Shown in pieces: positions 49,101-64,000 of a DNA stretch of 64,000 bases. The stretch's first letter is position 1, and every line of letters starts with the position of its first letter. The position numbers were made by a program, and so were the translations under genes. A model generated the notes under the pieces. It ran no database searches, was not told the DNA's origin, and saw only the letters and a list, made by a program, of their open reading frames with translations. Origin of the DNA: Phaeosaccion multiseriatum. Taxonomy: Eukaryota > Ochrophyta, other classes. The DNA lies in assembly GCA_965112735.1 (NCBI GenBank), contig OZ218960.1, positions 930,001 through 994,000 of the forward strand, read 5' to 3'.

Positions 49101-50346
49101 GCCCGCGCCGCCAACCCCTGGACCGCCTACGCCTGCACCGCCTACGCCTGCACCGCCTACGCCCGCGCCGCCAACCCCTGCGCCGCCTACGCCTGCGCCG
49201 CCAACCCCTGCACCGCCTACGCCCGCGCCGCCAACCCCTGGACCGCCTACGCCTGCACCTCCTACGCCTGCACCGCCTACGCCCGCGCCGCCAACCCCTG
49301 GACCGCCTACGCCTGCACCGCCTACGCCTGCACCGCCTACGCCCGCGCCGCCTACGCCTGCGCCGCCAACCCCTACGCCGCCAACCCCTGCACCGCCTAC
49401 GCCTACGCCGCCTACCCCCACGCCGCCATCCACTTGCTCGGAGTGCTGCGCCCAAGGAGGAATCACCGACGAGACCCCCGGAACGTGCAAGTACGCCCCC
49501 GACCTCAGCGGCACGTGCGGCAGGGACCCTTCGGCCGTGGGCTGCGACGGTGCTCCCACAGGCTGCCGCCTGGCCGGTGCCCCGATCGACGACAACAACT
49601 CTGTCATGGCCTGCGCCGCCGACTGCGACACTTGCGCAGCGACTTGCGCTGCGAGCGACATTGTCTGCGACTTGAACGACGTCTGCGACGGAGTGTTCGA
49701 GGACGACAGATGCGGCGCCGGCGGCCTTGTCAACTGCAAGATCTGCGACCCTCTCAAGGGTGAATGCGACTGCACGATTAGGGAACCCAACACTTGCGAG
49801 ACCGATCTGGATTGCGTTGTGGACTTCGAAAATACGTTTTTAGAGAAGGAAGGAAAGACGGCATTAGCAGTACTCGAGAGCTTCGGCAAGTCGCCCAAGT
49901 GCTTCCCGAACTGTCCCTTCGGCCGCGACCCCAACTACAAGGGCCTGTTCTGCAACTCGTACAACGTCAACTTCAAGTGCGGCCACTGCTGGAATGAGGT
50001 TGACAAGGCCACAAATTTCCTCAACTCTGACTACGCTGAGGGTCTTGGCCTGGACTGCAGCATGATCCTGCTCTGCGACGAGAGCAAGCGTGAGAAATTC
50101 TGCGATGAGGATGGCCCCGACCCCAACGGCGTCTTTGAGGTGGCAACCATGTCTGCTGGTGCCGATGATGCCGAGCGCTCTTCCACTGCTTCCTCCGCGA
50201 GCGGTGTGTCCATGGCTGCTGTGGGTGGCCTCGTGGCTGGTGTTGTGGGCGTCGCCGGTGTGGGTGCTGCCGTGGCCTGGAGGAAGACCACCAACAGGGA
50301 GAAGCTCGGTGGAAGGGAGACCCCCGCCAGCGAGTGGGCCTTTTAA
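43165..50346 (+). CDS. Surface protein C: paralogue with 8 Cys-rich repeats
   Basis: Largest of the three. Exons: 43165-43331, 43577-43860, 44002-44215, 44448-44754, 45064-45318, 45487-45729, 45898-46137, 46299-46541, 46709-46951, 47119-47361, 47529-47771, 47939-48181, 48349-48600, 48952-50346; 1523 residues in frame. The first seven exons match gene B at a constant offset of 9,109 bp with only scattered substitutions. Eight standard Cys-rich repeats are followed by the divergent repeat, then about 32 pentapeptides dominated by TPPAP and TPPGP instead of TPPTP, the Cys-rich ectodomain, the GxxxG membrane helix and the same cytoplasmic tail. Its ectodomain switches from B-like ([16 protein letters not shown]) to A-like ([31 protein letters not shown]). 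Function unknown. Confidence 0.88.
45064..48181 (+). repeat. Tandem exon repeat in gene C (8 copies, 410-bp unit)
   Basis: Exons start at 45064, 45487, 45898, 46299, 46709, 47119, 47529 and 47939. The last five are exactly 410 bp apart (243-bp exon + 167-bp intron), with no length change, so they are the youngest copies. The intron after the third repeat is 10 bases shorter than its neighbours. Confidence 0.94.
48952..49435 (+). repeat. Pentapeptide minisatellite ([10 protein letters not shown]) in gene C
   Basis: About 32 15-bp units of CCTGCNCCGCCNACN type encode PAPPT, with regular PGPPT replacements in a higher-order pattern about every four units near 49050-49320. This differs from the pure TPPTP of gene A. 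Confidence 0.9.
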
Positions 50347-51277
50347 AGAGAGAGAGAGAAGGCAGGAATAGTCTGGACTGATTTGGGGCGTGGGGGGGGC
50401 TTGCGAATGCCGTTCTCTTTCCCTTCACCTCCCCCTCTCCCTCTTCTGTTTAGACTAGACTAGTAAGATCGATTTTTTATCTTTTCGTAGCGTAGTGTAG
50501 TTGTGTGGCACACCTTGGGCGGAGAAAGAGCCTCATCAGCAAAAGCTTGCTTCCACTTTGCCAAGCTGACTTTCTCCCTCTTCGACAGGTCGACAATTGC
50601 CCACCTTTTTTTTTCAATCAATGAATTTCGATTTCATTTCTCAACTCTCCTTGTCTCTGGTTGGTGTCAACATGTCATGCCTCGAAGCCCTTCCTCTCTC
50701 CTTGCTGTCTCCTTCGGCGCAATCCACCACAAGAGTCGTCCTTGTGGGGGAGAAAGATTAGTGCCACACACAAAAACACCCACCAGTCGCCACCACCACC
50801 ACCACCAACACACATCAAGGCAAGTGTCATCGGCGCTTCATAGCCAATCAAGAGAGAGAGAGAAAACTTTTGAGCTCGGGCGTGGCTGGAGCAGGGACCA
50901 AAAGTGGAGATGGGGGTGGGTGGTCCTTGACTTCGTCAGCCTGGCGTATGCATACCCTTGATCCTTGACTTCGTAAGCATGGGCGTAAGCAGAGCAAAGT
51001 CGCAACCCACCTGCGCCTCAATTGTCAAATTTTGTACTTTTAAGTACTTGATTTTAGTTCATTCATTTAAATGGGCAATTGCTGAGGATTTCATCGGCTT
51101 GCTTTGCTCTTGTGGGGCGCCCCACCCCCCCCATTGCCGCCCTGCGGTCAGCCAGCAGCCAAGTAGGCTAGAAGCGCCGCGGAGCTGCTGGCTGGGTGAC
51201 CTTGCTTCTCAACGTGGATGGCAGTAGACGGCCTTGAGCTCTCGTGGATGACCGTGGTTTTAGCTCCTCCTCCCTGC
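50347..51277. other. 3' flank of gene C up to the DLD stop codon
   Basis: Convergent spacer. The first 120 bp match gene A's 3' UTR (GTTTAGACTAGACTAG), the following 500 bp match gene B's flank, and the end (GTGGATGGCAGTAGACGG at 51215) recurs beside both DLD fragments. No gene seen. Confidence 0.7.
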
Positions 51278-56186
<4,909 letters not shown>

Positions 56187-56396
56187 TGTCGTACCTATCC
56201 TGCTCTCTTGTATACAAGGGTTGCTTACGAATGAACTTCCCCTTCTCTCCCGACGCCCGACGAGAGAATGAGAGCTGAAACTCGCATTCACATTTTGGGT
56301 GCTCGATTTTTTTTGTGGCCGGCCGCAACTTTCACATCCTCCTCGCCTCTCTCTTTCCCTCCTCCTGCGTCTTTTCTTTCATCCGACGTCTCAACC
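56187..56396. promoter_or_regulatory. Divergent promoter region DLD / TCTP
   Basis: 210 bp between the two divergent start codons. It contains a perfect 12-bp palindrome CTTGTATACAAG at 56207-56218, 21 bp upstream of the DLD start codon, and a C/T-rich stretch just before the TCTP start. A shared bidirectional promoter is inferred from spacing; the palindrome's role is unknown. Confidence 0.5.
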
Positions 56397-58669
56397 ATGC
56401 TCGTGTACAAAGACATCATCTCGGGGGACGAGCTGTGCACGGATGCCTACGAGCGCAAGCCGCTCGTGTGGGAGGGGGAGGTGGTGGAGGGCTTGATGGA
56501 GGTAAGGGTGATCGCCAACGGGGGCTGTGGTATACTCGTTGCGGCTGTGCCACTTAACCGTGTACCAGTGGCTCTTCAGCTGTGCTGGCAATGTCAGCCG
56601 GCGGCTTAGGCGAACCCTCAGACTGGAGAGACCTTTGGAGCGATTTAGGAGTTTGGATGAAGTGGAGTAGAGGGAGAGAGGGGGGGGAGGGGGGGAGCGT
56701 TGAGAGGGAAATTTGGGGAAGAGAGGTCGAAGGAGCCGAGCGAAAAGAGGGGGTAGTTTCTCTCGAGTGTTGAGCGATGGAGCTCTTCTGTACAGGAAGG
56801 AGGGAGGGGGGGGTGTTTCAATGAAGGACAGCTATGCCATGGCTGTTTTGTCAAGCCAAGCTTAATGAAGTGAGGTGTTGGTTATTTGTGAGAATCTGAT
56901 GTGGCCAGAGATGTAGTTTGACCCATCAGCGCTTACTGCTTGCCAGAGTCTCGCCCCTCACCCACCTGCTCCGCCTGCCTGCTTGCCTGCCTGCCTTCCC
57001 GCCCGCCTGCCCATTGCCCTCTGGCCCCTGCTGGTGCCGTGCCCCCCCCCCCCCCTTGTTGCCTGTTAATCGGGCCACCCACCCACCTGAAATACCCCTC
57101 GCAGATTGAGTCGCGAATGCAGATCAAGGGTGCTGAGAACGTCGACATTGGCTGTGGAGACGCCTTCGGGGGGGGGGGGGAGGACGACGGACCGGAGGGA
57201 GACTCAGTGGAGAAGGTCAACGATGTTATCGAGGCCTTCAAGCTGCAGGAGCTCCCCTTCGACAGCAAGGCACAGTTCAAGGATTACCTCAAGGTTCGTA
57301 TGTTTGGCGTTTCATTACGTAGCATGCGCAGTCAACCGACGGTGCTCCTTCTCACAGGGTTCCCGCATGCTGCTTTAGGCTGCCTTCCTTGGAGCTGTGC
57401 TTGTGTGTTGTGTTGCATGTGGCTCTTCCGGCGGTGTTGGATGAACACATGTGACTGCTTTTGAGTATGTATGTATGAGTGCAACAACAAGTCTGAGAGC
57501 GCGCTTGTGTCTACGCGGGCGAGACACCCATTCACCGCACAGAGTGAGAACTGCCCTCCGCGGAGAGGACGTTAATGTAGGGGCATATGGATATACCCGT
57601 AGCTTATCTTCTCACGCGCCCACGCCCTTGGCCCCGTATGACTGACTGGTGCCGCATGGTCTGACCTGTATGCCTCTGCGCTGACTGCGCAGGACTACGT
57701 CCGGGCTGTGCGCTCTGCTCACAAGGAGAAGGGTACGCCGCAGGAAGAGATCAAGGTAAGCATATGGGTATGGGGAAGGGGAAGGGGAAGGAGAAGGGCA
57801 AAGAAAAGAGGGCCAGGGGTCAGGGGCATGTTTGGAGTAAGGACGCTGTGTACGGTGGAGTGAGTGTGCGTGATGCACTCGCACCAAGAGCCTTTCCTCT
57901 TTTCTTTTCCCTCTCTGTCTCTTCCTTCCTTCCTTCCGTCCTTCCTTCCTTCCTTTCTTCCTTCTGCTTTTGGGCGCTGTTGGGCTCTGAATGAGTTTGT
58001 GCCACGCGCCTGTTGCGCTGTGTCAGCGTGGACAGCCCCGGGCTCAGTGCCTACTGTTCTCTGCGTCTCGCCTTACAAGAGCTAACGAACTCGCCAATGA
58101 TTTATTTTTATTATCGTTGTTGTCGTTGTTGTTGTTGCTGTTGCTGTGTTTGTTTGTTTGTTTGTGTTGTTGTTGCGCTTGCTGCTCTTGTTGCTCCTGT
58201 TCGTGTTTGTCTCTGACCCGTTTGGGTCGGTGGGGTGGTGGGGTGGAGCACAGGCCTTCATGGCGCAAGCACCAGACATTGTAAAGTTCCTCCTCACCAA
58301 CTCCAAGGAGATTGATACATACATGGGAGAATCGATGGACGCAGAAGGAGCCATGGTGTACTCGTATTACAAGGAGGGAGCGCTCACCCCCACCTTCTTT
58401 TACATCAAGTTCGGCCTTCTCGAGGAGAAGGTGAGGGTTCAGGCAGCGGAGGAGGGAGGCAGGGTAGAGAGGGCGGGGGGGTTATCGGTCGGCCATGTGC
58501 GGGCGGGGGGGGGCACGTTTGGGCCTCAAGGGGCCCAAGAGTTGGTTATCCTGACGCGTGTGGGGTGGGTAGGTGCTGTGGTGTGCTGCCTTTCGTTTGT
58601 TTACATCCATCGCTCACAACAACTTCTTTCATTTCGTTTTAGTCTCTGTGGTATGGTGGAGTCTCATGA
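56397..58669 (+). CDS. TCTP: Translationally controlled tumour protein homologue
   Basis: Small conserved cytosolic protein linked to growth control, calcium and microtubule binding in other eukaryotes. Exons: 56397-56501, 57105-57293, 57693-57755, 58254-58430 (178 residues). It begins MLVYKDIISGDELCTDAY and contains the GAENVDIGCGDAF segment, a Gly/Glu/Asp-rich loop (GGGGEDDG) where the family has its flexible loop, then the helical hairpin (FKLQELPFDSKAQFKDYLK) and the C-terminal strand (PTFFYIKFGLLEEK). Family members stop within a few residues of this point. The exact end is unsettled: reading on without splicing adds over 100 unrelated residues; the best acceptor (TTCGTTTTAG at 58642) gives SLWYGGVS and a stop at 58669, and a later acceptor near 58698 is also possible. 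Start supported by family alignment; an in-frame ATG at 56268 is in the leader. Confidence 0.9.
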
Positions 58670-59477
58670 AATTTCTTCTTATACCTCGCTTCTTAGCCGA
58701 AACGACACTTCGCGGTTGGCTCCGTGGCCCGTCAGTACCCGCCAACGAACTGAAAGCTGACACGACTCACCGCCCCTCTCCCCCTCTCTCCCGCCGTCCC
58801 GTCGTCCGCATGTTACTGCCCTTGCTTACACGGACGCTTCGGACCCATCCATCCCATCTGCTACAACTGTAACTGCTGCCTCTGGACGGGTGGTTGATTG
58901 TCTTTGGGCGCATTTATGCTATTGGTGCAAACTTGCCTCTCTGCCGCTTTTTTCAACAGTTCTAATTTCGCTCCGCTTTTCTCCGTTAGAACTCTTATAG
59001 CTGTCACCAGTAGAGGGCAGCTCGTTGAAGTGTCGATCCGTCCATAAGTTCAAAAAAACTCATCAAGTAAAACCAAACAACCTTACCCTTGTGAGGGTGT
59101 GGGGAGGAGAGGTAGGGTGAAGTGTGAAGTGGAAATGGAGGAGAAATTTGTTACTATTAGGCAACAGAGATGGCAGCAGAGGGTGAATCAACCGCCGCAC
59201 CGCCAAATTTTTTCTTCCTTCTCTCTTCCCATGCTCCTTCACTGGTGAAGACCTGAGCTTGTGGATCCAACCGTGGCGAGGAATACTTTGGGGAAGACAT
59301 ATTCAGGGAGGACAAGAAGAATCTACCGTGCCACGGCTGCTGATTTCCTTTGCAAATGGTCCCACTTCGCTCCCTCACCTCCTCCCTCCCCTCTCCCTCT
59401 TTAGCTTCTTAACGAATGAATTTTCCCAAGTCGGACCGTGAGCTCGCATCCTTCTCTGCGATTATAAGGAGGCCGCG
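58670..59477. other. Intergenic region TCTP to GT15 gene
   Basis: About 800 bp without repeats or coding signal, less GC-rich than the gene bodies. It must contain the TCTP 3' UTR and the promoter of the mannosyltransferase gene; I see no named element. Confidence 0.6.
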
Positions 59478-62125
59478 ATGCGGAGGCAGTTGGTAGCGCC
59501 GTCGAGGAGGGAGAGGCGCTTACGGCGCGGGAGGAAGAGCAATGGGAGAGGTGTATCCAGCCGCAGCTACAGGCTTTCAGCGGTGCATGTCATCGTTTCT
59601 GCAGCCACAGCCCTCTTACTAGTGGTACTGCTGAGCGCTCGGTGGAAGGAGGGTATTCCTCCCGCCCCTTTTGTCGCTCCTGCCCCTCCTAACGGAGCTC
59701 GTCGCGATGCAGAGGGTACTGCTGCGGTAGAAAGGACAAGTGGTACAGTAGAAGGGAGTAACGCCAGCAGCAGCAGTGGAGGGGAAAGTGGACATGATGC
59801 CCCTTCCACCGCATTTGCTGCTGCAGCTGCTGTCGGTGGTGGTGCTAGCTTGAAGCCGGGCTTGACGGGTGGCTTTGGCATCGACTTTGGTGACAAGGGG
59901 GATGGTGAGACCAACCGTGCTGAGGCTGATCAGCTGCTGGTCGGAGACAGCAGGAGAGAAGACGGAACCACGGTACGGGCGCGAGTGGAGCTAACCACAG
60001 AGGAGCTGCACCAAATCGTAGAGCGGGAGTTTGGACCTTGGCGGCTGCTCCCCTCTACAGAGAGAGCAGCAGGTGGGGAGGGAGGGGAGGGGGAAGTGCG
60101 AGGGCAAGAAGAGTCCCTCGCCAAGAGCCCGTCATCGTGTGCCAAGAAGCTTCAGTACGGTATTCAGAGCTACCCAGAGAAGGACCTTGCGGACTGCTAC
60201 AGGAAGCAGAGTGCGGCGTACGAGTTCGGCGAGCCCCTCACGCAACTTGACGTGACGGTCAAAGGAGGGGGAAGGTGAGCAAGATGGGCAGTCGAGAGGA
60301 TCAGGTCAAGGGGGGCAGGCTCAGAGAGGGAGAGAGAGGCGTGTGTGTGCTTGCGCAAGGAGAGCAGTTGGTTTACTCCCTCTTCTCCCTCTCTCCCTCT
60401 CCATCTCTCTTTCTCTCTCTGTTTTTTTTTTTCTCTCGGGCGGCAACAGACCTGTAAAGAGAGATCCCCGGGGGGTCATTGTGTTTATGAGCACAAGCTC
60501 GGCGAGTGACATTAAGAACCTGCAGGGCGCCCTCGGATCTCTTACTCAGACCTTGCTCAACCGACACAAGTGAGTGACTGGGGAAGGGAGAGAAAGAGGG
60601 AGGGAGTGGGTGGGTGAGTTACTGAGGGAGGGAGGGAGGGAGGGAGTGGGTGGGTGAGGGATGGAGAGAGTGGGTGGGTCAGCGAGCGAGTGAGTGGGTG
60701 GGTGAGCGAGTGAGTGGGTGGGTGGCAGAAAGGTAGAAAGGAAGGAAGAAAGGAAGGAAGGAAGGAAGGAAGGCAGGCAGGCAGGAAGGGAGGGAGGGAG
60801 GGAGGGAGGAAGGAAGGAAGGCAGGCAGGAAGGGAGGGAGGGAGGGAGTAAAGCAAGTGTCGTCACTCTGTAGTGCTGCATTGTTCTATCCTTCGGTCGG
60901 AGGGCTTCGCTTGCAATAGCATGCCTGCCGGCTACCGGCGTTCTTGCCTGCGTCCCCCCCCGATGTTTGCCTCGCTGCTTACCCAACCACCCCTCGGACC
61001 CCCACCCCACCCTCCTCCTCCCCTCCGTCCTCTCGGCCTGAGCTCAGATACCCCGTGGCCGTTGTGCATGAAGACTTCTCCACCGAGCTGATGGAAACGC
61101 TCTCCTCCCACGTTCCTGTGCCCGTATACTTTGTCAAAGTACAGTTCAAGCTACCCTATTGGCTGGAGCCATTGAAAGACATTGTACCGCTCATGACCAA
61201 GCATTACACAGGCCATCCGTCCTCCCGGCCCCTCAAAGGATTCCACACGCACCTACACGGCTTGGTTCCGTATAACAAGCGAGGTACCTTCGGCTACTAC
61301 CACATGTGCCGCTTCTTCGCCGGAGCCGGCTATATGCTGCCCTTCTTCGATGACTACGACTGGTATATCCGCCTCGACAGCGACTCTCGCTGCGATGGAA
61401 AGAGCTTCGACACAGAGGGTGGTGGCGGTGGTGGGGGAGTGGGGGGTACGGCCCAGCAGGGGGACATTATCGGCCAGATGGTGCAACAGGGGAAGCTCTA
61501 TGCCTACAATAGGCAGTTTCTGGATAGCGCTGACGTGGTGGAAGGCCTGTGGAACTTCGCCCACTCGTACCTCCGCCGCGGATTTCATGGCAACACAGGA
61601 GGCGCTAGTGGCAGTGGTGGTGGTAGTGGTAGTAGGAGGAGCGGCACCGAGGGAGGCCAGCAGCAGGAGGGGGATGCCATCCATCCGAGCTTTCTGTTCA
61701 AACCCAGAGACGGCGGCGGGGGAGGAGGAGGTATCCACACGCCCTTCTCGGCCCTCAAAGACGCGTGGAGCAAGCCCGTATACCCGCGCTGCGCCGACCA
61801 GAGCAAGAACAAGGCCAGTGGCCGTCGGAGTGCCGGCGCGGATAGCGCGGTTTCCGTTTCAGTGCTGCCGGACGGGACCGAGGCGCACCTGCTCGACTGC
61901 GAGGACAATTCCTTCCACCCGGTTCCTTCTTTCTACACCAACTTTGAGGTTGCTAGCCTGGCGTTCTTGAGGGGTCGCGAGTATCAGCACTGGTTCAACG
62001 CGGTGGACCGGCAAGGGCAGATATTCTACCATCGCTGGGGGGACGCCCCGTTGCGCTTCCTCGGCCTGTCGATTCACATGCCTGCGGACAAAATCATCTC
62101 CGTCAAGGGCTGCTTTCACAAGTGA
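59478..62125 (+). CDS. Family 15 glycosyltransferase (KRE2/MNT1/KTR-type alpha-1,2-mannosyltransferase)
   Basis: Golgi enzyme that transfers mannose from GDP-mannose to glycoprotein glycans. Exons: 59478-60274, 60450-60569, 61048-62125; 664 residues in frame. A short basic cytosolic head (MRRQLVAPSRRERRLRRGRK) precedes one membrane anchor (VHVIVSAATALLLVVLLSA), giving a type II topology, then a low-complexity stem of about 200 residues. The catalytic domain has the GT15 landmarks: YPVAVVHEDFS, GYYHMCRFFAG, YDWYIRLDSDSRC, and the C-terminal YTNFEVASLAF and FYHRWGDAPLRFLGLS. Gly/Ser-rich insertions (about 61415-61450 and 61600-61740) make it longer than the yeast enzymes. GT15 is best known from fungi, so presence here is notable. 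Its stop lies 92 bp from that of the convergent UreH-like gene. Confidence 0.9.
60584..60850 (+). repeat. GGGA/GGAA purine repeats in GT15 intron 2
   Basis: GAGTGGGTGGGT, GGGAGGGA, GAAGGAAG and GGCAGGCA units fill the donor half of the intron; the acceptor half (60950-61040) is CCCCACCC/CCTCC-rich, i.e. roughly complementary. Confidence 0.85.
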
Positions 62126-62217
62126 TGTTATTGTGGGTGTAGGTGTGCTAAAATTGATTTAAACGACTAAGTACTACGAAGTACCCATCTGGAAAAGTGT
62201 TGGGCTAATTAATTGGG

Positions 62218-63939
62218 CTACTTCAAAGCCCCGTCTTCTTCGTTCGTCGGCCAAACGAAAGTAGCAATGCCCCATTGGCCAATAAGAACACAGCCCAGCA
62301 GCAGCGCAAACACACTGCTTGCTTGACTGATGCGGCGGACGGCGTTGAGCCCTACCCCCGACTGCACCCTCGAGCTCACCAGGGCCACACATGCGGTAAA
62401 GATGGTCATGGCCACGGCGGTTCCGAGGCAGAAGGACAGGAGATAGGACGACACTTGGAACAAGTCCGGCATTGTAAGAGCGGGTATCACCCCGACGAGG
62501 TGCCCTGTACCGCTTAGACCATGCACCACGCCCGTACAGAGGAACGCCCAGGGGGAAAGCTCGCTCGCCACGCCCACTCCCGCACCCGCACCCGCACCCA
62601 CGCCCGTTAGAGTCACACTGGTCCCGTCTGCTTCTCTCCCTCGCCACGTGAGCCTCCTGCTCCATCCCGAGAGCGCACCGCTGCCACTTCCCCTTCTCCG
62701 CCGGCTGCTACGTGCCGTAGGATCAGTTTGCCCACACAGGCAGCAACTACTCTTATTACTACTGCTGCTGCTGTTGTTGTGGTTGACATCGCTCGCAAGG
62801 CCGTTGTCGTTTGTGCCCAGAGAGCACAATTCACACTGTGCTCCCTCGGCCTTTGCCTGCCCCCCCCGCTCAAGGAGAGACATCTCAGTCTCTCTCCTAT
62901 CCCCTACTGCGTCGTGGCACAGCATGTCACTATCGTTTCCACAACTACAGCTACTACAGCTACTGCTAGTGTTACTGCTGCTGCCGTCTCCCACACCAGC
63001 AATGGGGCTGCGCTGCCTTCTCCCACTTGGCTCCCCTCCTCCAACGCTTTCCCCATTCGCCACTGTCCCTTTGCCATTCCGCAGCAGCAGCGGTGCCTCA
63101 TCCCTCGAAACGCTTTCACTTTTAACTCCCCTGCTACCAACATTGCCTCCGACACTCCTGCTGCCCCGGGTCATCCCATCTTGTTGCCTCGAAGAAGAAG
63201 AAGAAAGAGTTGATCGTATGTCCATTAGGCCACGCGCCCCGATAAGTACCAGTGTCAGCCTGGGAGAAGGGGGAGAAAGGATCAGAGAGTAGGCAGCTGA
63301 GGTACGATATGAGATAGGGGTCCTCAGATGGGCAAGAGGAAGAGGGGCCCACCGATGCACTCAGGCGGTAGAAGGGAGGAGGAGGAGGAGGAGGAGGAGG
63401 AGGAGGAGGAGGAGGAGGAGGAGGAGGAGGAGGAGGAGGAGGAGGAGGAGGAGGAGGAGGAGGAGGAGGAGGAGGAGGAGGAGGAGGAGGAGGAGGAGGA
63501 GGAGGAGGAGGAGGAGGAGGAGGAGCAGTGTATCCTCTGTCAGCGAACTCACCCCACCACGAGGTCCATGAACCTCGCAAAGGAGTGCAGCAGGAGGATC
63601 TCTTTGAAGTGGAAGGCTATGAGGCCGAACAAGCTTGCCTGAGGGAGGGAGGGAGGGCGGGTGACACACAGAGGAGAGTCCATAGAAGATAGGAGCAGAT
63701 GAGGTAACCGCACAGACACAGAAAGGAGGACGTAGGGGGCGAGAGAGAGAGAGAGAGGGCTAAAAATGTGCCAGGAGACTAAAGGAGAGCATAAAACCTC
63801 AATCCCCTCTCGGTATCTTTTGGTCTTGCGAAGCTCACCCCAAGGCCGTGCCCGACCCCCCAGCGTGCGCCAGCCTTCCAAGCTTGCTTCATAGGTCTTC
63901 CCACGCAGTAGGGAAGGAGAACAGCCAAATGGTCTGGAC
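62218..63939 (-). CDS. UreH/NiCoT-like multi-pass membrane protein (5' part outside window)
   Basis: Probable metal-ion transporter related to plant plastid nickel-transport-like and bacterial UreH proteins. Visible exons in transcript order: 63939-63839, 63638-63553, 63259-62218 (408 complete codons); the first shown exon begins in phase with two bases, so at least one exon lies beyond 64000. The N-terminal half has GPDHLAVLLPYCVGR and ARWGVGHGLG (the His/Asp metal-site region), helices FGLIAFHFKEILLL and VGLTLVLIGARGL; then a long Ser/Asn/Cys-rich loop of about 200 residues; then GVVHGLSGTGHLVGVIPAL and three more helices, ending FVWPTNEEDGALK. The spacing GPDH...WGxGHxxG and GVVHG is typical of the family; the large cytosolic or stromal loop is not. 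The transported ion cannot be told from sequence. Confidence 0.8.
63379..63525. repeat. (GGA)n trinucleotide array in UreH-like gene intron
   Basis: About 48 almost perfect GGA units inside the last intron of the minus-strand gene; on the transcript strand it is (TCC)n in the intron interior. Confidence 0.92.
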
Positions 63940-64000
63940 CTACAATGGCAACCGGAAAGAGAGGCGACGGCAAAAGTCAAGGGAAACACTTGGCTTTCGT

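Overview
This is nuclear DNA of a eukaryote. Every protein-coding gene I could assemble is cut by GT-AG introns, and reading frame is kept exactly across all the junctions listed. The introns are packed with simple repeats (CCCT, AG/CT, AC/GT, TCC, CACT, TAGGG). A helicase with a signal-peptide-like N-terminus, a coaX pantothenate kinase of bacterial type, a UreH/NiCoT-like membrane protein and a family 15 mannosyltransferase together suggest an alga with a secondary red plastid, probably a stramenopile (a eustigmatophyte-like alga is only a guess). The species cannot be named from the sequence.

Layout. 0.5-12.3 kb (+): UvrD/PcrA-type DNA helicase, 22 exons. 12.7-15.5 kb (-): type III pantothenate kinase (coaX), 6 exons, convergent with the helicase. 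15.7-21.6 kb (+): mitochondrial-type D-3-phosphoglycerate dehydrogenase, 13 exons, divergent from coaX. 23.1-25.2 kb (+): Gag plus start of protease of a truncated copia-like retrotransposon. 25.7-50.3 kb (+): three tandem paralogues (A, B, C) of a large secreted, Cys-rich, single-pass membrane protein made of repeated exons. 51.3-56.2 kb (-): dihydrolipoamide dehydrogenase (DLD), 11 exons. 56.4-58.7 kb (+): translationally controlled tumour protein (TCTP), divergent from DLD. 59.5-62.1 kb (+): GT15 mannosyltransferase. 62.2-64 kb (-): UreH/NiCoT-like membrane protein, running off the window.

The most unusual region is the surface-protein array. Each paralogue holds a different number (6, 4, 8) of a Cys-rich repeat encoded by one phase 0-0 exon, in a tandem exon+intron unit of about 410 bp. 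Decayed copies of the last DLD exon lie between A and B and between B and C, so the array grew by duplication of a segment whose breakpoint was inside the last DLD intron. B and C match at a constant 9,109-bp offset over about 3 kb, while C carries an A-like patch at its C-terminus, a sign of gene conversion.

A second, genome-wide signal is that many introns have purine- or GT-rich 5' parts and complementary pyrimidine- or AC-rich 3' parts. Two helicase introns carry perfect 17-bp complementary boxes near their two ends, enough to fold the intron ends together.

Functionally the single-copy genes are housekeeping: DNA repair or replication, coenzyme A and serine synthesis, 2-oxoacid dehydrogenase E3, growth-related TCTP, Golgi mannosylation and metal transport. 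No operon-like logic links them; two closely spaced divergent pairs (coaX/PGDH and DLD/TCTP) probably share promoters.
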